Assembly: GCA_027575765.1 (NCBI GenBank)
Contig: JANBPT010000076.1
Location: 1-64,000 of the forward strand
Direction of reading: 5' to 3'
DNA from: Tieghemiomyces parasiticus
Lineage: Eukaryota > Kickxellomycota > Dimargaritomycetes > Dimargaritales > Dimargaritaceae
Length of the DNA: 64,000 bases
Shown here: positions 22,639 through 34,404 of the stretch, in pieces
Layout: each line of letters opens with the position of its first letter
Position numbering within the stretch: the stretch's first letter is position 1
Notes under the pieces: model-generated
What the model was told of the DNA's origin: nothing
What the model saw: only the letters and a program-made list of their open reading frames with translations
Databases searched by the model: none
Made by a program: the position numbers and the translations under genes

Positions 22639-25259
22639 GGCGATGATCAATGTGGTAAAGCGCGGGGATAGGCGAAGTACGATGGGATGCAAGGATGGTG
22701 TGGGGATAGAGCTTTCGTAGAGATGCAACGGGAGGTCGGATGCGTAACCAGGAGGTAGGGCAAGATCTCCGGCAAAAGACTATGACGGAAGGGGTCAGAG
22801 CTCGGGGGGGTTGGAGTGTGTAGATTTAGGCCGGAAAAGGGGGGATGCGGAGGCCCTCAGACAGCATCGACTCGATACGCTGGTTAACCACGGCTAAAAC
22901 GGTGATCGGCTTGAGCTGTATAGGGTTGTATCCTCTGCCTACCGAACGCTTCATAAACCGCGGCAGCACGGGCACGAGTGGACAACAGGTGGAGGGGAGT
23001 CTGGTGAGAATGGGCGTGGAAATCTGGGCGTGTGGTGTAGATCTAGGTATTATCACGTGATTTTATAGTTTTCGGCGACAGAACCGCATAGCGGAGGGGC
23101 AGCGCTTTACGTCAAAGAAGACTAATGTGTGAAAGAACTACCTCATGACGGTATATAGGATAGCAAGGCTTTCGGAGCACCACGGCAAATGCCGAGAGGA
23201 TGGGGACTGCAACGTCTTGGAGGAGAGGCGCTTCATCTGGAAGATACATCAGCCTCCATCGACAGGGTATGCAGCGGTCCACCCGGTCTGAACCCGTGAG
23301 GGGCCAGGGTAGCCATCGCTCGCATTGAGTTACCGAGCGGGCTGGCGCAAGGGTTTCGCCGGAATTTCCTGGCATACGTGCCGGATAACATTAATGGCGG
23401 GTAACGATCAGGGAGTAGCGGCTACAGCCAACCGGTGTGCTAAACCCGGATGGACGAGTGGAGTGGTGTACAGTTGCCCTGCTGACGACGGAATATCCAT
23501 CAAGACACACATCGCACTAGTGTGTTGGAGGCAGCTGTATGGAGGTAGACTTTCCCATTTTCCCCCTCAGCATCAAATTATTCAGCGCCGCGATCAGTCT
23601 GCCGTTCTCGATACCTCCTGGTGTGTTTCATGGCGTCAATATAACGAGTGGTCTTGGATCTGCATAAAAAGAAGAAAGATGATGCTGCTGAGAAGCACCG
23701 TAGCAGCCAGGCGCCCTGACACATCTTCACAGGACAGGGGTGCTGCATGGCTAAACGGCCTCCCCCACCTCCATCGAGAAAATAGGGTGAGAGGTAATTC
23801 CAAGATTTTGTCGTGCAACGAAGCGGGGGCTGGGGAACGTGGGAGGACGGCCAATCAAGGTGATGCCTGTCCCACACTGGAGGGCTAGTCGATCCGGACG
23901 AGTCCTAAACAAGGCGGTGGACTGCGAGGCACACTGCGGGTGTTGACGGATCAAGAACTCGCCGCGTGATGTACTGTGTGCAGCAGGGAATATGGTACCT
24001 AAGGTACAGGCCCCACCACCCCCCCTTAACAACCGGCGGATCCAGCTGCATCCGGTGCCGCGCAAGTTGGCCAGTAGCTTCTGGCCGAGGCCCGGCGCCG
24101 TCAAGTCCGGTGCGCATGGACATGGGGCCGTTGCATCCAAAGCGGTCGGTGTCCCGTTGGGCGGTCCAGCCCTGTACAGTACATTCCTCAATCGAAGGCA
24201 GCCAGAAGGGGGACTCCGGCTGTGGCACCCGGCGGCCCTGAATGTGCCGGCGACTGCCGCGAAAAGCCAGGCCAGCTGGGGCTTTGGGCCGGCTCTCTTG
24301 TACCGTCCCACGGTCCATGGCCACCGCCGCCGTGGCGAGAGTAGACTGTGGGCCTAGTGGCTGATGAGTTCCCCTCCTCAACCCCGAGCAGGGACCCCGA
24401 AAAGTAGAGCGGAAACCCGGGAGAGTGTTGGTTGGGAACGGCGATACAGTCCCCGCGCCGTCTGGCAGATTGCAGGCCTTGCCATGCGCACAATGGCCGC
24501 GCCAGCCTCGTGTTCATGCGGAAGAAATTCTCCGCTCCGACCTGATATGGCTGGCCTGCGAACGCCCATGGTGCCCAACGCGCTGCCGCTCTCCGCCGCC
24601 GCGGCCAGCCAGGCCATCGCCGGCCCGTCCCACACACGGTTGTGGTGGGGGTCCCGGTGTCCTTCCCCATGGAGGTGCATGTGGCCGTATGGCGGCAATT
24701 GCGGCCTGCCCAGACACACATGTCTACTTGATCCCAGCCGCGCGTTGGGGCGCTTCAATAAAGCATAGATGTCGGGAAAGAGATGGCGGTTCGGATAGGT
24801 AGAGGCAGCCTTCCCACCCTGTAGCAGGCAACCGTGGCTAGTGAATCGCCTGACGGATTGTCCTTATACCCCCACTGTGCCTCAGCCGCATATAGTCACA
24901 CGGCCTAGTGCACATGCATGAAAAAAATACAAATGCAGACTGTGCCCACCCCCGCACGTTGTTTGGAGAGGGAGGGGGAGAGAAGGCCGGACGACGGATT
25001 CCTGCCATCGTTGGGTCCACGATGCGGTGGAAGGAGCGCGATGCGGGCAGATAGATGTACTGGTCCAACTGATGTCCGCCTCTCTGTTTCTTTCTCCAGT
25101 TACCAGATTCTCCACCGCCGTTTCCTTGCTGCCTTACCTTTGCACCCCTGGCGCCTGTTTCCGCAGGCCCGACACGCCGTCGACACCCCTCACCTCCCGC
25201 TGCGTCGCACCGTGACTCAGCCTCCTGACATCGTATGCAAGTGTCGTGCCGCCTGCGCC
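22639..25259. other. 2.6 kb without a convincing gene
   Basis: A 77-codon minus-strand frame (22826-23056) ends in a plausible-looking helical segment but has no supported start or family. About 23,960-24,800 is strongly GC-rich and open in at least four frames, which argues against reading any one as a gene. 24,918-25,259 is open in frame with the following gene but is probably its 5' leader. Confidence 0.4.
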
Positions 25260-28200
25260 ATGGATTCACTGCAGAGCGGACTCACCGCCAAACCGGTCGA
25301 GTTTCTCGACATCGTGTACCACATGTCGCTGCTGCGCTGGTTCTCCGAGGTTGGATTCGAGGCCAGTTCCAACGTCACCAACCGGTTCCTCCTGCGGGCC
25401 GAGCAGCGCTACCGTACCTTCTGGGCCTTGATCATCAAAAACCGCCCTGACCCGGCGACGCTGGCCTTGCCGCCCATCGGTAAGTCCGTTCCGGGTGAAC
25501 GGCACGGCTTAGTTGCATGCTGCCGCTAAAAAAGGGAACCCGCGCCCCGCATACACCATGCCAGGCCCAGTTAGCCGCCCTCCTGACCTGGTCTTGGCCC
25601 TGCCTCCTTTCCCTCCCTCCCCCTACTGACAGACGTCCTACTGATGTGGCACTCCCACCTGCTCCGGCCCGGTCGTTACCTGGAGGATCTGTACCGGTGG
25701 ACCAATGACAACAGTCTGTTGAAATACAGCATCCCGCTCAAGCGCATTGTAAGTGCCAAGGTTCACTCCCTGCCACTTGCGCTGCAGGCCCCACCTCCCT
25801 GCTGGGTCTTTTAACTAACCGGCACCATTCTGCCCACCCGACCGTCGTATAGAACACCGCCTATCTGCGCAAGAAGACGGTGGATGCCGCAGATATCAAG
25901 GTATGGACCTCCGCCACCGGCCTACCCTACGAGATTGACGTCCGGGACAAGAGCCCTTTCAAGGTCGAGTGCAGCTGGTGCGACGTTAAGTACGATATTC
26001 CCTGGTAAGTCAACGACGGTGGTGGTAGTGCTTCCATGTGTGTGAGTTGACGTATGCGCCTTTTTAGTGTTTTTTTATCGGTAAGGACCATACCATTCAC
26101 CATGACTGTCCGATCCATGCGCCTCCGCACCCCTTTTCACCCCTTCCCCTTCTAGGCAAGATTACGTCGAATTCCGGACGCAGCGCAAAACTAAAGCAAC
26201 GGCCCAGTGTCCAAAGTGCCACTGCCAGTATTCCATGTAAGAATAATAACCAGCGTGATCCTGCCAGGGATGTTACCACCCTCCCCCTACTCTGCGGTGC
26301 TCGTCACTGGCCGGACCCCAGCCGTTTTCCACACAAATTCCAGCTAACCAACTCGCATTTTAAAACGCCATATTATATTAATGCCCAAACAGTGACATCT
26401 CCAGCGCCAGGGCCTTCTGGCAGGACCTGGATAGTTGGCAGCGCAAAGGCATACATAAGGCTAGGTAAGGACACCGCAGCGAGCGAGTCTGACGCATACT
26501 TCAACCCGGCGTGTCAGAGATGCTTGCCGGCGCCCCTACGTCACAGTATTTCGTACCAATCGTCTTCTTACTCACGCCTCTCTTGATATTCCCCCTCCCC
26601 TCCTTCCCTTCATCATTTATTTTTATATCCTCAAACCCCACTCACAGCGTTCGCGGTACCCTCCTCGACCCCATAACAGGCGACATTAATCTTCCCAAAG
26701 CCGAGGAGCGACTCGAACGTCTGAACGCCTTATTTAGAGATCTAGAGGTCATCCCCCCAGACTGTATAGCCACTTGTCACTGGGACCACACACGCAGCCA
26801 CCTCGAGTCCGCCCAGAATCTGTGCGACGTGCGTTACCGCTACGACCAGGCCTGTGACCTCGGCATCCAACAGATCGAGGCCTGCTACCGTGGCACTGTG
26901 GGTCCCTTCTCGTTAAACCTATGCGCCACCACCATGGTCAACCTTCAGACCATCCGTAAGATAGTGCCCAACTTTTGGTCTAATCCGGACCTTGTGAAGC
27001 GGTAGGTAAAGGTTGGCCAAAAGGCTGAACTGGGCAGAGTCGTTAACCAGGGAATATCAAGGGGGGGACTGCGGACATTCCCAGCTTTGGAACGTCGGAT
27101 ATCTATCTAAACCACCACCACCATATATATTGACCTTTCCGCCTTTCGCTTTCCTATACCATTGCCAACACGAATAGGCATGCCAACCAATATTTTGAAT
27201 ACCTCGTGGCCTTGAACGAGCATGACACGGCTACAGCCGACTCGTTTGAGGCTGACGTGGCCTGGCTCAGTCACATGCTACGGCCGGCTGCCTACCATGA
27301 CTACAATCTCATGTTTGCCCACCGTCTGATCGAGTTCGAGCACCGCACTGGTGACCGTCGGCACTCTGCCAATGCAGGAAAACATGGTTCGCAAGACCAT
27401 CCGGCCGAGTTCACCGGCCGCGCGTCAACCGCCACCTCGGAAACTAGCGTAAGTGACCTCCTTACCGAATTATGCGTTGGTTGCCGTGAGGAAGACTTGG
27501 AAATGGGTTAAGGTCTCTGTCGAACGTTTCTAACCTATACCTATTATTGCTGTTCCCTCCCTCCTTCTACTCGCCCGATGTATCCTTACGAAACTGTCAG
27601 TCGTCGTCAGGGGCCCAAACACGTCCTACGCCAGTTCTGTCGCTAACCGATCAAAAATTCATCGAGAAAACCCGAGAACGGGAACTTCAGGAGCACGCTA
27701 AGCGAATGAATAACCTGTGTTCCGACCGGGGGTCTGTGTAAGTAATACTTGTATTCTAGATGCGTAACTGATGCTATGGGCGAGTACAGAAGCAGTTGGT
27801 ACATCGGATACGGCCGTCTCGGCTTACCAAGACTGATGCTGCAGTACCCAGTCTCACCCAATGTTTCTAACCGACTACATCTCTGTATCTACCCGATGTC
27901 TCCTCCCTGCCTCCCCTCCCCACTGTGTTCACCTCAATCCTTAGTGCCTACCAAATCCCGGGTGTCAACGCCTACGCTCAGCGACTCCAACAGCAGGACG
28001 TTCAGTCGTTCATGACCCAAAGTGACGAGTCCCTCGCCTCGCTGGCATTCCTCACGGAGAACGACGAAAAATCGGCCGGCTCGCCAACGACACCTGGCTT
28101 CGCCAGACAGCACAGCCCGCTTCATGAGGCCACCAACAGGCCCCGGCGATTTGGAAAGCTGCGAGGTGTCCTGGGTCGGTTAGGAGGGGGTAAAGCGTCT

Positions 28201-28290
28201 GATGCCAGCCGGCTCGGCTCGACGCCCTTAGAAAAAACCTCGCGTAGCCGACCAACCTCCGTACAGAAACCCGACCTATTCACGTTATGA
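25260..28290 (+). CDS. DUF1399 / glycine-rich domain (GRDP-like) protein
   Basis: Nine exons: 25260-25479, 25633-25748, 25853-26004, 26156-26236, 26393-26464, 26648-27001, 27178-27448, 27601-27737 and 27945-28290, total 582 residues. All junctions keep frame. The first repeat unit carries DVLLMWHSHLLRPGRYLEDL and the second DVAWLSHMLRPAAYHDY, the paired Trp-x-His/Ser-His-x-Leu-x-Pro-x-x-Tyr motifs of DUF1399 proteins. A Cys cluster (CSWC at the end of exon 3, CPKCHC in exon 4) may bind a metal. The C-terminal 150 residues are Ser, Arg and Thr-rich and disordered. Plant members (GRDP1/2) act in stress and development and may bind RNA; the fungal role is unknown. The second unit has Leu-Ser-His where Trp-His-x-His is usual. 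An in-frame open stretch extends upstream to 24918. Confidence 0.8.
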
Positions 28291-29376
28291 AGTACATCCC
28301 TGCCTTTTTGCGTTTCGATTGGACGTTATATGGACACCACTACACCCCTGACCTCTCCATATCTGATTCGATGGATCATATTTAGCCGTGTTCCCTTCGA
28401 CGTTACAGATACGTTGTAACCCCTGATAACCATTTTTTTTTTCACCCACCATATTTGATTCTTTCCCCTCCGCCTAACATTAATCTTGAGTAGACTTAAA
28501 TTCGAATAATTAGTTAATAAGAAATCGCATCTCCCTGTACACCTCTGCTAAGGAAACGGCACTCATCAATATCTTCCATTTTCCTGGTGTGCTCTACAGC
28601 ATTCCATGTCCCCCCCCTCCCCTCCATAATTGATTTAGCACGCTGTTATGGTTCCGTAAGTAGGCTCTAATTTTATAATTTGGTCCGTTACAACCAAATT
28701 CACCGGGTCCAAAAAATAACGAATCTTTACTTACGATTGGTGTCACAGGAACAGGACGCTTGTTCCATTCTAACCTGCTACTCCGGCGGATTCAAATTCC
28801 CCAGAGGTAGCCTACGCAACTTCTCCATTTAGGGCCTCAGCCAAGCGTATGGCTAATCGATGGTGCAGCAAAGTGGTGGGGTAGGGGGCAATCCATCACG
28901 CTGGTCAACAAGCGCTCTTTTACAAACACCCCTAGAGTTAAACCATCCGACCACCTCTCACCTCTCCGAATCCCCCCCCCCCCTTATATTTTGAGGTCCA
29001 ACGAGCCCATTGCTTGGTCCGTACCTGGTCCTCTACCGGCTTAACCATTGGCCAACATATCCTGAACCCATCACAAGCTACATTTACGGCCTGCGCGCCT
29101 CAAGGCTGCGGTGGGTTGAGCAATCCGCCTCCCCCACTTTGAGCTCATTCCGTGTTTCCATGTACCTTTTCCCTGACATGGTTCACGATTATCCAGCTAA
29201 CTACCGCACGATTCCTCCCTCGCATTCGCGGTCCCCTCGTGGCCAGTGCGCAGACCCGAACCCGTGGGTATATATCCGCTGGTGAGGGCTGCCGAGTCCT
29301 GTGCATTATCAATACTTTACATATCTCCACTGGTTGCTCCACTAGTTTTTATTCAGTGGGTATCTGACCTCGAGGT
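28291..29376. other. convergent intergenic space
   Basis: AT-rich with C-runs near 28610 and 28975. Nothing recognisable; the frame at 29010-29285 has no support. Confidence 0.45.
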
Positions 29377-31276
29377 TTATACCTGCCACTCGTAGGTCAA
29401 GAAGACGAGGTTGTTGTCGTTGTCGATGGACACGGGGTAGTCGTTCTTGAACAAGCTGGATTTTTGTTCACCGGGGCAGCCCTTAGTCAACTCGGTAAGC
29501 CATTCGGTAGTTGGTTTCCATCCAAGGTAATTGTCCACAGACTTAATAGTACACCAGGATTCAATTCCCTGGTCGTACTTGTCTTTGATGACTTGGTAAA
29601 CGCCTTCGTGAGAAAAACGGTCCGCGACGATCAGGGCCACATACGGGATTGAATAATAACTGTCGTTTTCATCCAGACGGTGCATTTCTAGGTATTCCTT
29701 GAGCTCGACTGCATGGCCCAAGGCGGCCAACGCGATCACCACCGAATAGTCAAACGCCTCAGCGAGGATCGCCCGGTACTTCTTTAGTGTCAGCATAAAG
29801 ACTCGGTAGTCATAATCGCCCACCAAACGCTCCTGGACCCACTCCAGCTTTTCCTCGTCAGAATATTCTGGTTCCCTATATTCGAAGTCAATAAGTCTGG
29901 CGTAGACGTCTCTCCCGACAGCCATCTCGATGAACTGGAGGTGCCTCTTCTGTATGTCTCGATCCCGGTAAAGTTGGCGAGCCACCGAGTATTCACCGAG
30001 TTCACTCAGAAGGGTCTTCCGCAGCTCGTTAACTAGAGCCATGTTGCCAACCTTCAGGGCCTGGGGGAAACGCAGGGTCGGGTTGTTGACCATGTCTGGG
30101 CGAACAAGGTCGTCGAACTTGATCAGATGGGCGTCCCGGTTGATCAGCGGTAGCTCAGTGCGGAAATTGAACAGGGCCTGTCGGAGGGTAGAGGAAAACT
30201 GATCATGCGAATTTCTGGGCTTTAGCTTAATGCCGTATACTTCCTTGCGATCAAGATTGGGGGCATTTCTATCCAACGGATAGGTATAAATATCCAAGGC
30301 CCTGATATTCTCCTGATAGTTATCAGGCTTAACCGGGTAGTATTGGTAAGAGGGCTTGTTTCTCTGGGTGTACTGGATTCCGAGCGGGGTAATAAAGTAC
30401 TCAGAGAGCTTAGTCGGCAGGATTTGGCAGTAGATGATGGCCACCACGAAACGCTTCACGGCAGGCCAGAACTCGGCTGCAAACTTGTTAATTGCCACGA
30501 TATCATCGTCAAGGACTTCCTCGTCAAGGAAGGCCTCGCGGAGACGAATCTGTTCCTCGTGTGCGTATCTCGCCATTAAGAGTGGAGCGAGCTCTTCTTT
30601 CGGTGCGGCTTCATAACCCAAAGGGTGGAAGAACTTAGAAAGACTATTACCGTCCTCTATCTCCTCTATAGTGCGGCCGACATAATGAACTTCTTCGGCT
30701 AGGTCACCATTGCGATAGATTCTCCACCACGGCTCGTCATGGTTCTTGAGTTCGTCAAGTAACTTGTCCAAAGACTTGGTGCGGGGCGGATATAATGTGC
30801 GGGTTAGGATGGAAACAAATTGAAGGAAGGGACGGTTAGTCCAGTAATTTTGGTAAGGTCATTCAGTATTCTCCCACCACCCCCCAAGTTGGAGAACGGT
30901 CGGTGGTGTGCATTAATATGCCCCAGTGTCGGCCTAACTCGCGCCATCAGAGTGGGACCGTTGCTTCAACGTGGCCTCGGCGGCGATCAAGTAAACAAAG
31001 TACTTGCATACGTACCTGATTCAATTCGGTAGCCATAGGCTCGCCTGGGCTATTGACAGTCGGCCGTTTGCCCACCGTGCCATAGCTAGCGCCAGGTATA
31101 GTGTCGCCCAATTCGGTCATCGGGTCCGAAAAGAGGTAACCGCGAATACCCTCCAGGAACTGGATGGATTGGCTCTCCAAAATATTCGACATGGCGTTAG
31201 AGCTGCTCGTCTGACCCAAATTGAGATGCAACTGCAGCACAAGGACCCCTAACGTATATACGAGAGCGCCCTTCAT
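29377..31276 (-). CDS. unidentified secreted protein, 552 residues
   Basis: Two exons: 31016-31276 and 29377-30773 or 30774, joined as ELNQ|SLDKLL (donor GTACGT, acceptor CACCAAG), phase 0, about 552 residues. The N-terminus is a clear signal peptide: MKG, then a Leu/Val core, then LNLGQ, with cleavage likely near residue 22. The mature protein is hydrophilic, rich in Asp, Glu, Tyr, Leu and Lys and without low-complexity tracts. Its helical, evenly charged sequence suggests a folded globular or solenoid-like domain, but no motif is recognised. There is no TM segment or ER-retention tail. The signal peptide ends LNLG like that of the small secreted proteins at 3120 and 40046, possibly by chance. 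Codon use is less GC-biased than the housekeeping genes around it. Confidence 0.75.
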
Positions 31277-33678
31277 ATTGACAAAGTACGGCGGGGAGAG
31301 GGGTAAAAAGTAGACCCGAGATAACTATGTCGTTGGAATGACGAGGTCTAAAGGGTGGGTGGGTGCGGTGGAAAGTAGGAAAGTCGAGGTGGAGTAGGTA
31401 TTACTGGGATAGACCGGAGGACCAAGGCTTGCTTTATATATCCCGGCCAGAGTGGCAAGGAAATAAAATTTAACAGAGAGACGAGAGGGGCCGGGGGAGG
31501 TCGTTCGGATGAAGCGAAAAGGCAGACAACTTTTGATCAAGCGCGCTAGATTGAATGGACTGCCTCCACTGCCTGAGTTTTCCTCTCTTTGCGCGTTTCG
31601 TTTCGCCTGCCCGCCAGATATTCCTTTTGTTCAACTCTTCCGGAATACCGCTCTCCCTTTCTTTTCCCCTTTTCTTTATCTATTAGATTGGTCAAGGTAG
31701 TCTTTGTTGATGACACCTAGGCCAAAAAATCCAACGGGGGAGTCCTTTCTGTGGTGAGACCAGGTCCATTCGTGCCCCGTTGGGTTTGACAAGACATCAA
31801 GGTCTCCAGTGTAGGCGGCGCGTACAGCAGACTGCCCATGGGGCACCGAGCCCCCGGCCTAGCGACACAATCTTTTTTGATCCATGCACCCAGACCAACT
31901 CGGCACCAGCGAAAAAGAACGGGGCGCAACGTCTCCCCCTTTAGGGAGGGGGCGTGCGGTGGCCCGGGTGGTGACTATTCGATCCCTTCCGTTGGCCGGC
32001 TGCCCTGGGGAACTGCCGCCACAAAATCAAGAGAAATGCCAGAAGGGATGTGGTGACGGGGGCCCCAGCTCCGTCTGTTACCAGTAGCTTAAAACTGGCC
32101 TTCCAACCTACGTTACTTTTATTTCATACTCTCACCCCGTGAATTTATACTACACCACCCCACCATTTTAACTATTGTTGGACAGCTGACCCTGGGATAG
32201 TCAAGAAGCTCCTCGTGGCAGCCACCCAGTTACCCTTCACTCCAGCCCACCACCGCCACCAATTTTACCGCCTAACCAGTATGGCGGCAAGCCACCAAGC
32301 TTATCACCGCCTTGCTACCCTCACTTAAACCTTACCCCTATGTTTTAAGTTCCAACTCTTAGTTTCTTCTTACCTTACAATCTGATCGAGTTCTATTCGT
32401 CCTCCCATTTGAACTACTGCTTGCAGCAACACCAACCATGGTCCACAGCCCCCGCCAGCGATATAAGCTGGCAAAAGGACAGCTCCATTAAAGGTATAGT
32501 TGTTGTCTTGTATTATATTTATTGTACCAATCACCCCCGCTCTTGGTTTCCCACCTACCACACCAGCCCCCCTTTATATTATGTACTTGATGCTAGTAGA
32601 CTGGCATCCGGTATGATTCAACAATATAAACTATTCAAACGTCAGTAAATCTATCCGAGAATAAAAAAAGGACTAGATTTCAGAGTTCTATGCTTGACAC
32701 GTTGATTCGGTGGTATCCAGCGGTTGGTTACGACGAAGTCTGTGGTGGTCGGCAGAAACTGGCCACAACGAAAACAGAATAGTGCACTTCGATATGTAGG
32801 ACTACTGAGGAGTTTAATAGCCTAATTATCTCATTAGCCAGGCTTATTTCTTATACGTTGTGTCGGACTAGAGCATGGTGCAGGATGCGGTGCTGCGCGT
32901 CTAGTGCATTGTGGTATCCCTCTTAAACAGAGGTTAGGTACTGACACAGGATAGAGTTGAGAGACAGGGAAAAGGGGGGGGAGGCGTATAATATGGTGAG
33001 GTTGGGAGGTGTGAGAACAGCGTGATTTTATAGGCCATAGACCCTCAATTTCGTCATCACAGGCTTGTACAGCGGTTTAAAGCACCCAACTATCCCTCCC
33101 CCTCCCCCCTCTCGCTTTCCACCGACCTAGCCGATCCGGGGGTATCACCATGTCGTCGTCATCAAAACGGTAGAGCTCGAATTCCCGCCGTCGTGCCCGG
33201 TTTCTAGCAATATTTCGAGCTGCCCCCCTTTCTCCCAGGAGCTGGTTATGACGTATTTACTAAGCCTATGGCCACAAGAATCGGAGCCAATACATGGTTA
33301 CGTAGGCGCAAGGTGGATCTAACAATAAACGTCACTGGACTGCTACTGCAAATGGCAAGTAGAGAGGAAGGAGAGAGAGAGAGGGGGGGGCAAACTGCTG
33401 TAAGCTCCCCTTGGCTTCCGTGGTAGAGCTGGTGGTCAACTTATTTATAGGCTAGTGGTAGTCTCCACCTTTTGGCAGGTCTGACAAAGCACCCCATCCG
33501 CCCGGCCTCTCTCTCTCTCTCTACTCCCTCATTCCGAAACCTGACCCTCTTCTGTACCATTACCTCTCCTTGATCCCACGTCGCTCATTTGCTCGATCGT
33601 ATCATTTAATTCTTTTACTTTTCCCCTCTCCACTTCGCCCCCCCCTTCTACTTCTATCTCCATACCCCAGTTACTACC
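31277..33678. other. 2.4 kb without a gene
   Basis: Pyrimidine-rich segments (31,560-31,680 and 32,100-32,350), AT-rich DNA around 32,480-32,830, short GA-rich and CT-rich microsatellites at about 33,368-33,391 and 33,508-33,522. No domain or exon pattern seen. Confidence 0.45.
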
Positions 33679-33948
33679 ATGGGTTCCTCCAACAGCAAAC
33701 CGACCCCTAGCCAGCCTTCCGACAAGGTGCCGCAGCTGCCGACTAAGGCCACCCTGAACGACCAGCCGATCGAGGATGTGCCGTCCAAGAAGGCCGAGGA
33801 GAAGACTGAAAAGCTCAAGCCCTGCTGCGCCTGCCCGGAGACCAAGAAGGCCCGGGACGATTGCGTGCTCTACAAAGGCGAGGAGAACTGCCAGGACTTG
33901 ATCGAGAAGCACCGCCAGTGCCTACGGGACCTGGGCTTTAAGGTCTAA
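33679..33948 (+). CDS. COX17: cytochrome c oxidase copper chaperone Cox17
   Basis: 89 residues, single exon. The C-terminal 45 residues contain the family hallmark [16 protein letters not shown]: the Cys49-Cys50 copper site plus Cys52, then a twin Cx9C arrangement (Cys52/Cys62 and Cys71/Cys81) that forms the coiled-coil-helix-coiled-coil-helix fold through two disulfides in the intermembrane space. Cox17 passes Cu(I) to Sco1 and Cox11 for assembly of the copper centres of cytochrome oxidase. The N-terminal 45 residues are a Ser, Pro and Lys-rich extension, longer than in the 69-residue yeast protein. It is convergent with PTC7, another mitochondrial gene. Confidence 0.93.
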   Translation: MGSSNSKPTPSQPSDKVPQLPTKATLNDQPIEDVPSKKAEEKTEKLKPCCACPETKKARDDCVLYKGEENCQDLIEKHRQCLRDLGFKV

Positions 33949-34353
33949 ACAACCAAGCGGCCGCGCATTCTTCTTTCTGGAAGAACTTAAGAGTGAGGAT
34001 TACCTGGAATTATAGAGGAGAGCCCAGTGGATCGATATGGCTCTGCTCCCCTATTTCGTATATGCCTGCGCTAAAAAATGTACTAGACTTACCACATGAA
34101 CTATAAATACGCCCATGTTTACTAAGAGATTGTGATTCAACTCAACGGGCTTTGTGCCAGAGGGGAGGCGGAGTCGATCGGATGCAGTTTGTGGGGGATG
34201 TTGGGGTCATAAGAGATGTCTTATAGTAAGAAAAGTGGATCGGATAGAGATATGGAAGAAAGGCCGTGATGGCCAACCAGAGAGGAGGTTGACGCCCAGC
34301 GAAGTACAAATACAGATTATGAAGGGGTGCAGATGACGACACTATACCCCTCC

Positions 34354-34401
<48 letters not shown>
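34354..34401. repeat. compound (AC)n(AG)n microsatellite
   Basis: About 6 AC units followed by about 18 AG units. The AG run ends directly at the complement of the PTC7 stop codon (34402-34404), so PTC7 mRNA would have a (CU)n tract as the first bases of its 3' UTR. Confidence 0.9.

Positions 34402-34404
<3 letters not shown>

Noticed and set aside
22826..23056. 77-codon minus-strand frame with a helical end, possibly a small mitochondrial protein
   Set aside because: No supported start or upstream exon and no family match that I can name; kept out of the gene list.
23905..24802. Several overlapping frames of 120-180 codons on both strands
   Set aside because: The DNA is GC-rich and open in at least four frames; no frame has a domain, splice sites or protein-like periodicity.
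34354..34401. Dinucleotide tract as a CRISPR-like or telomeric repeat
   Set aside because: Simple AC/AG microsatellite; no CRISPR array or telomere repeat occurs in the window.
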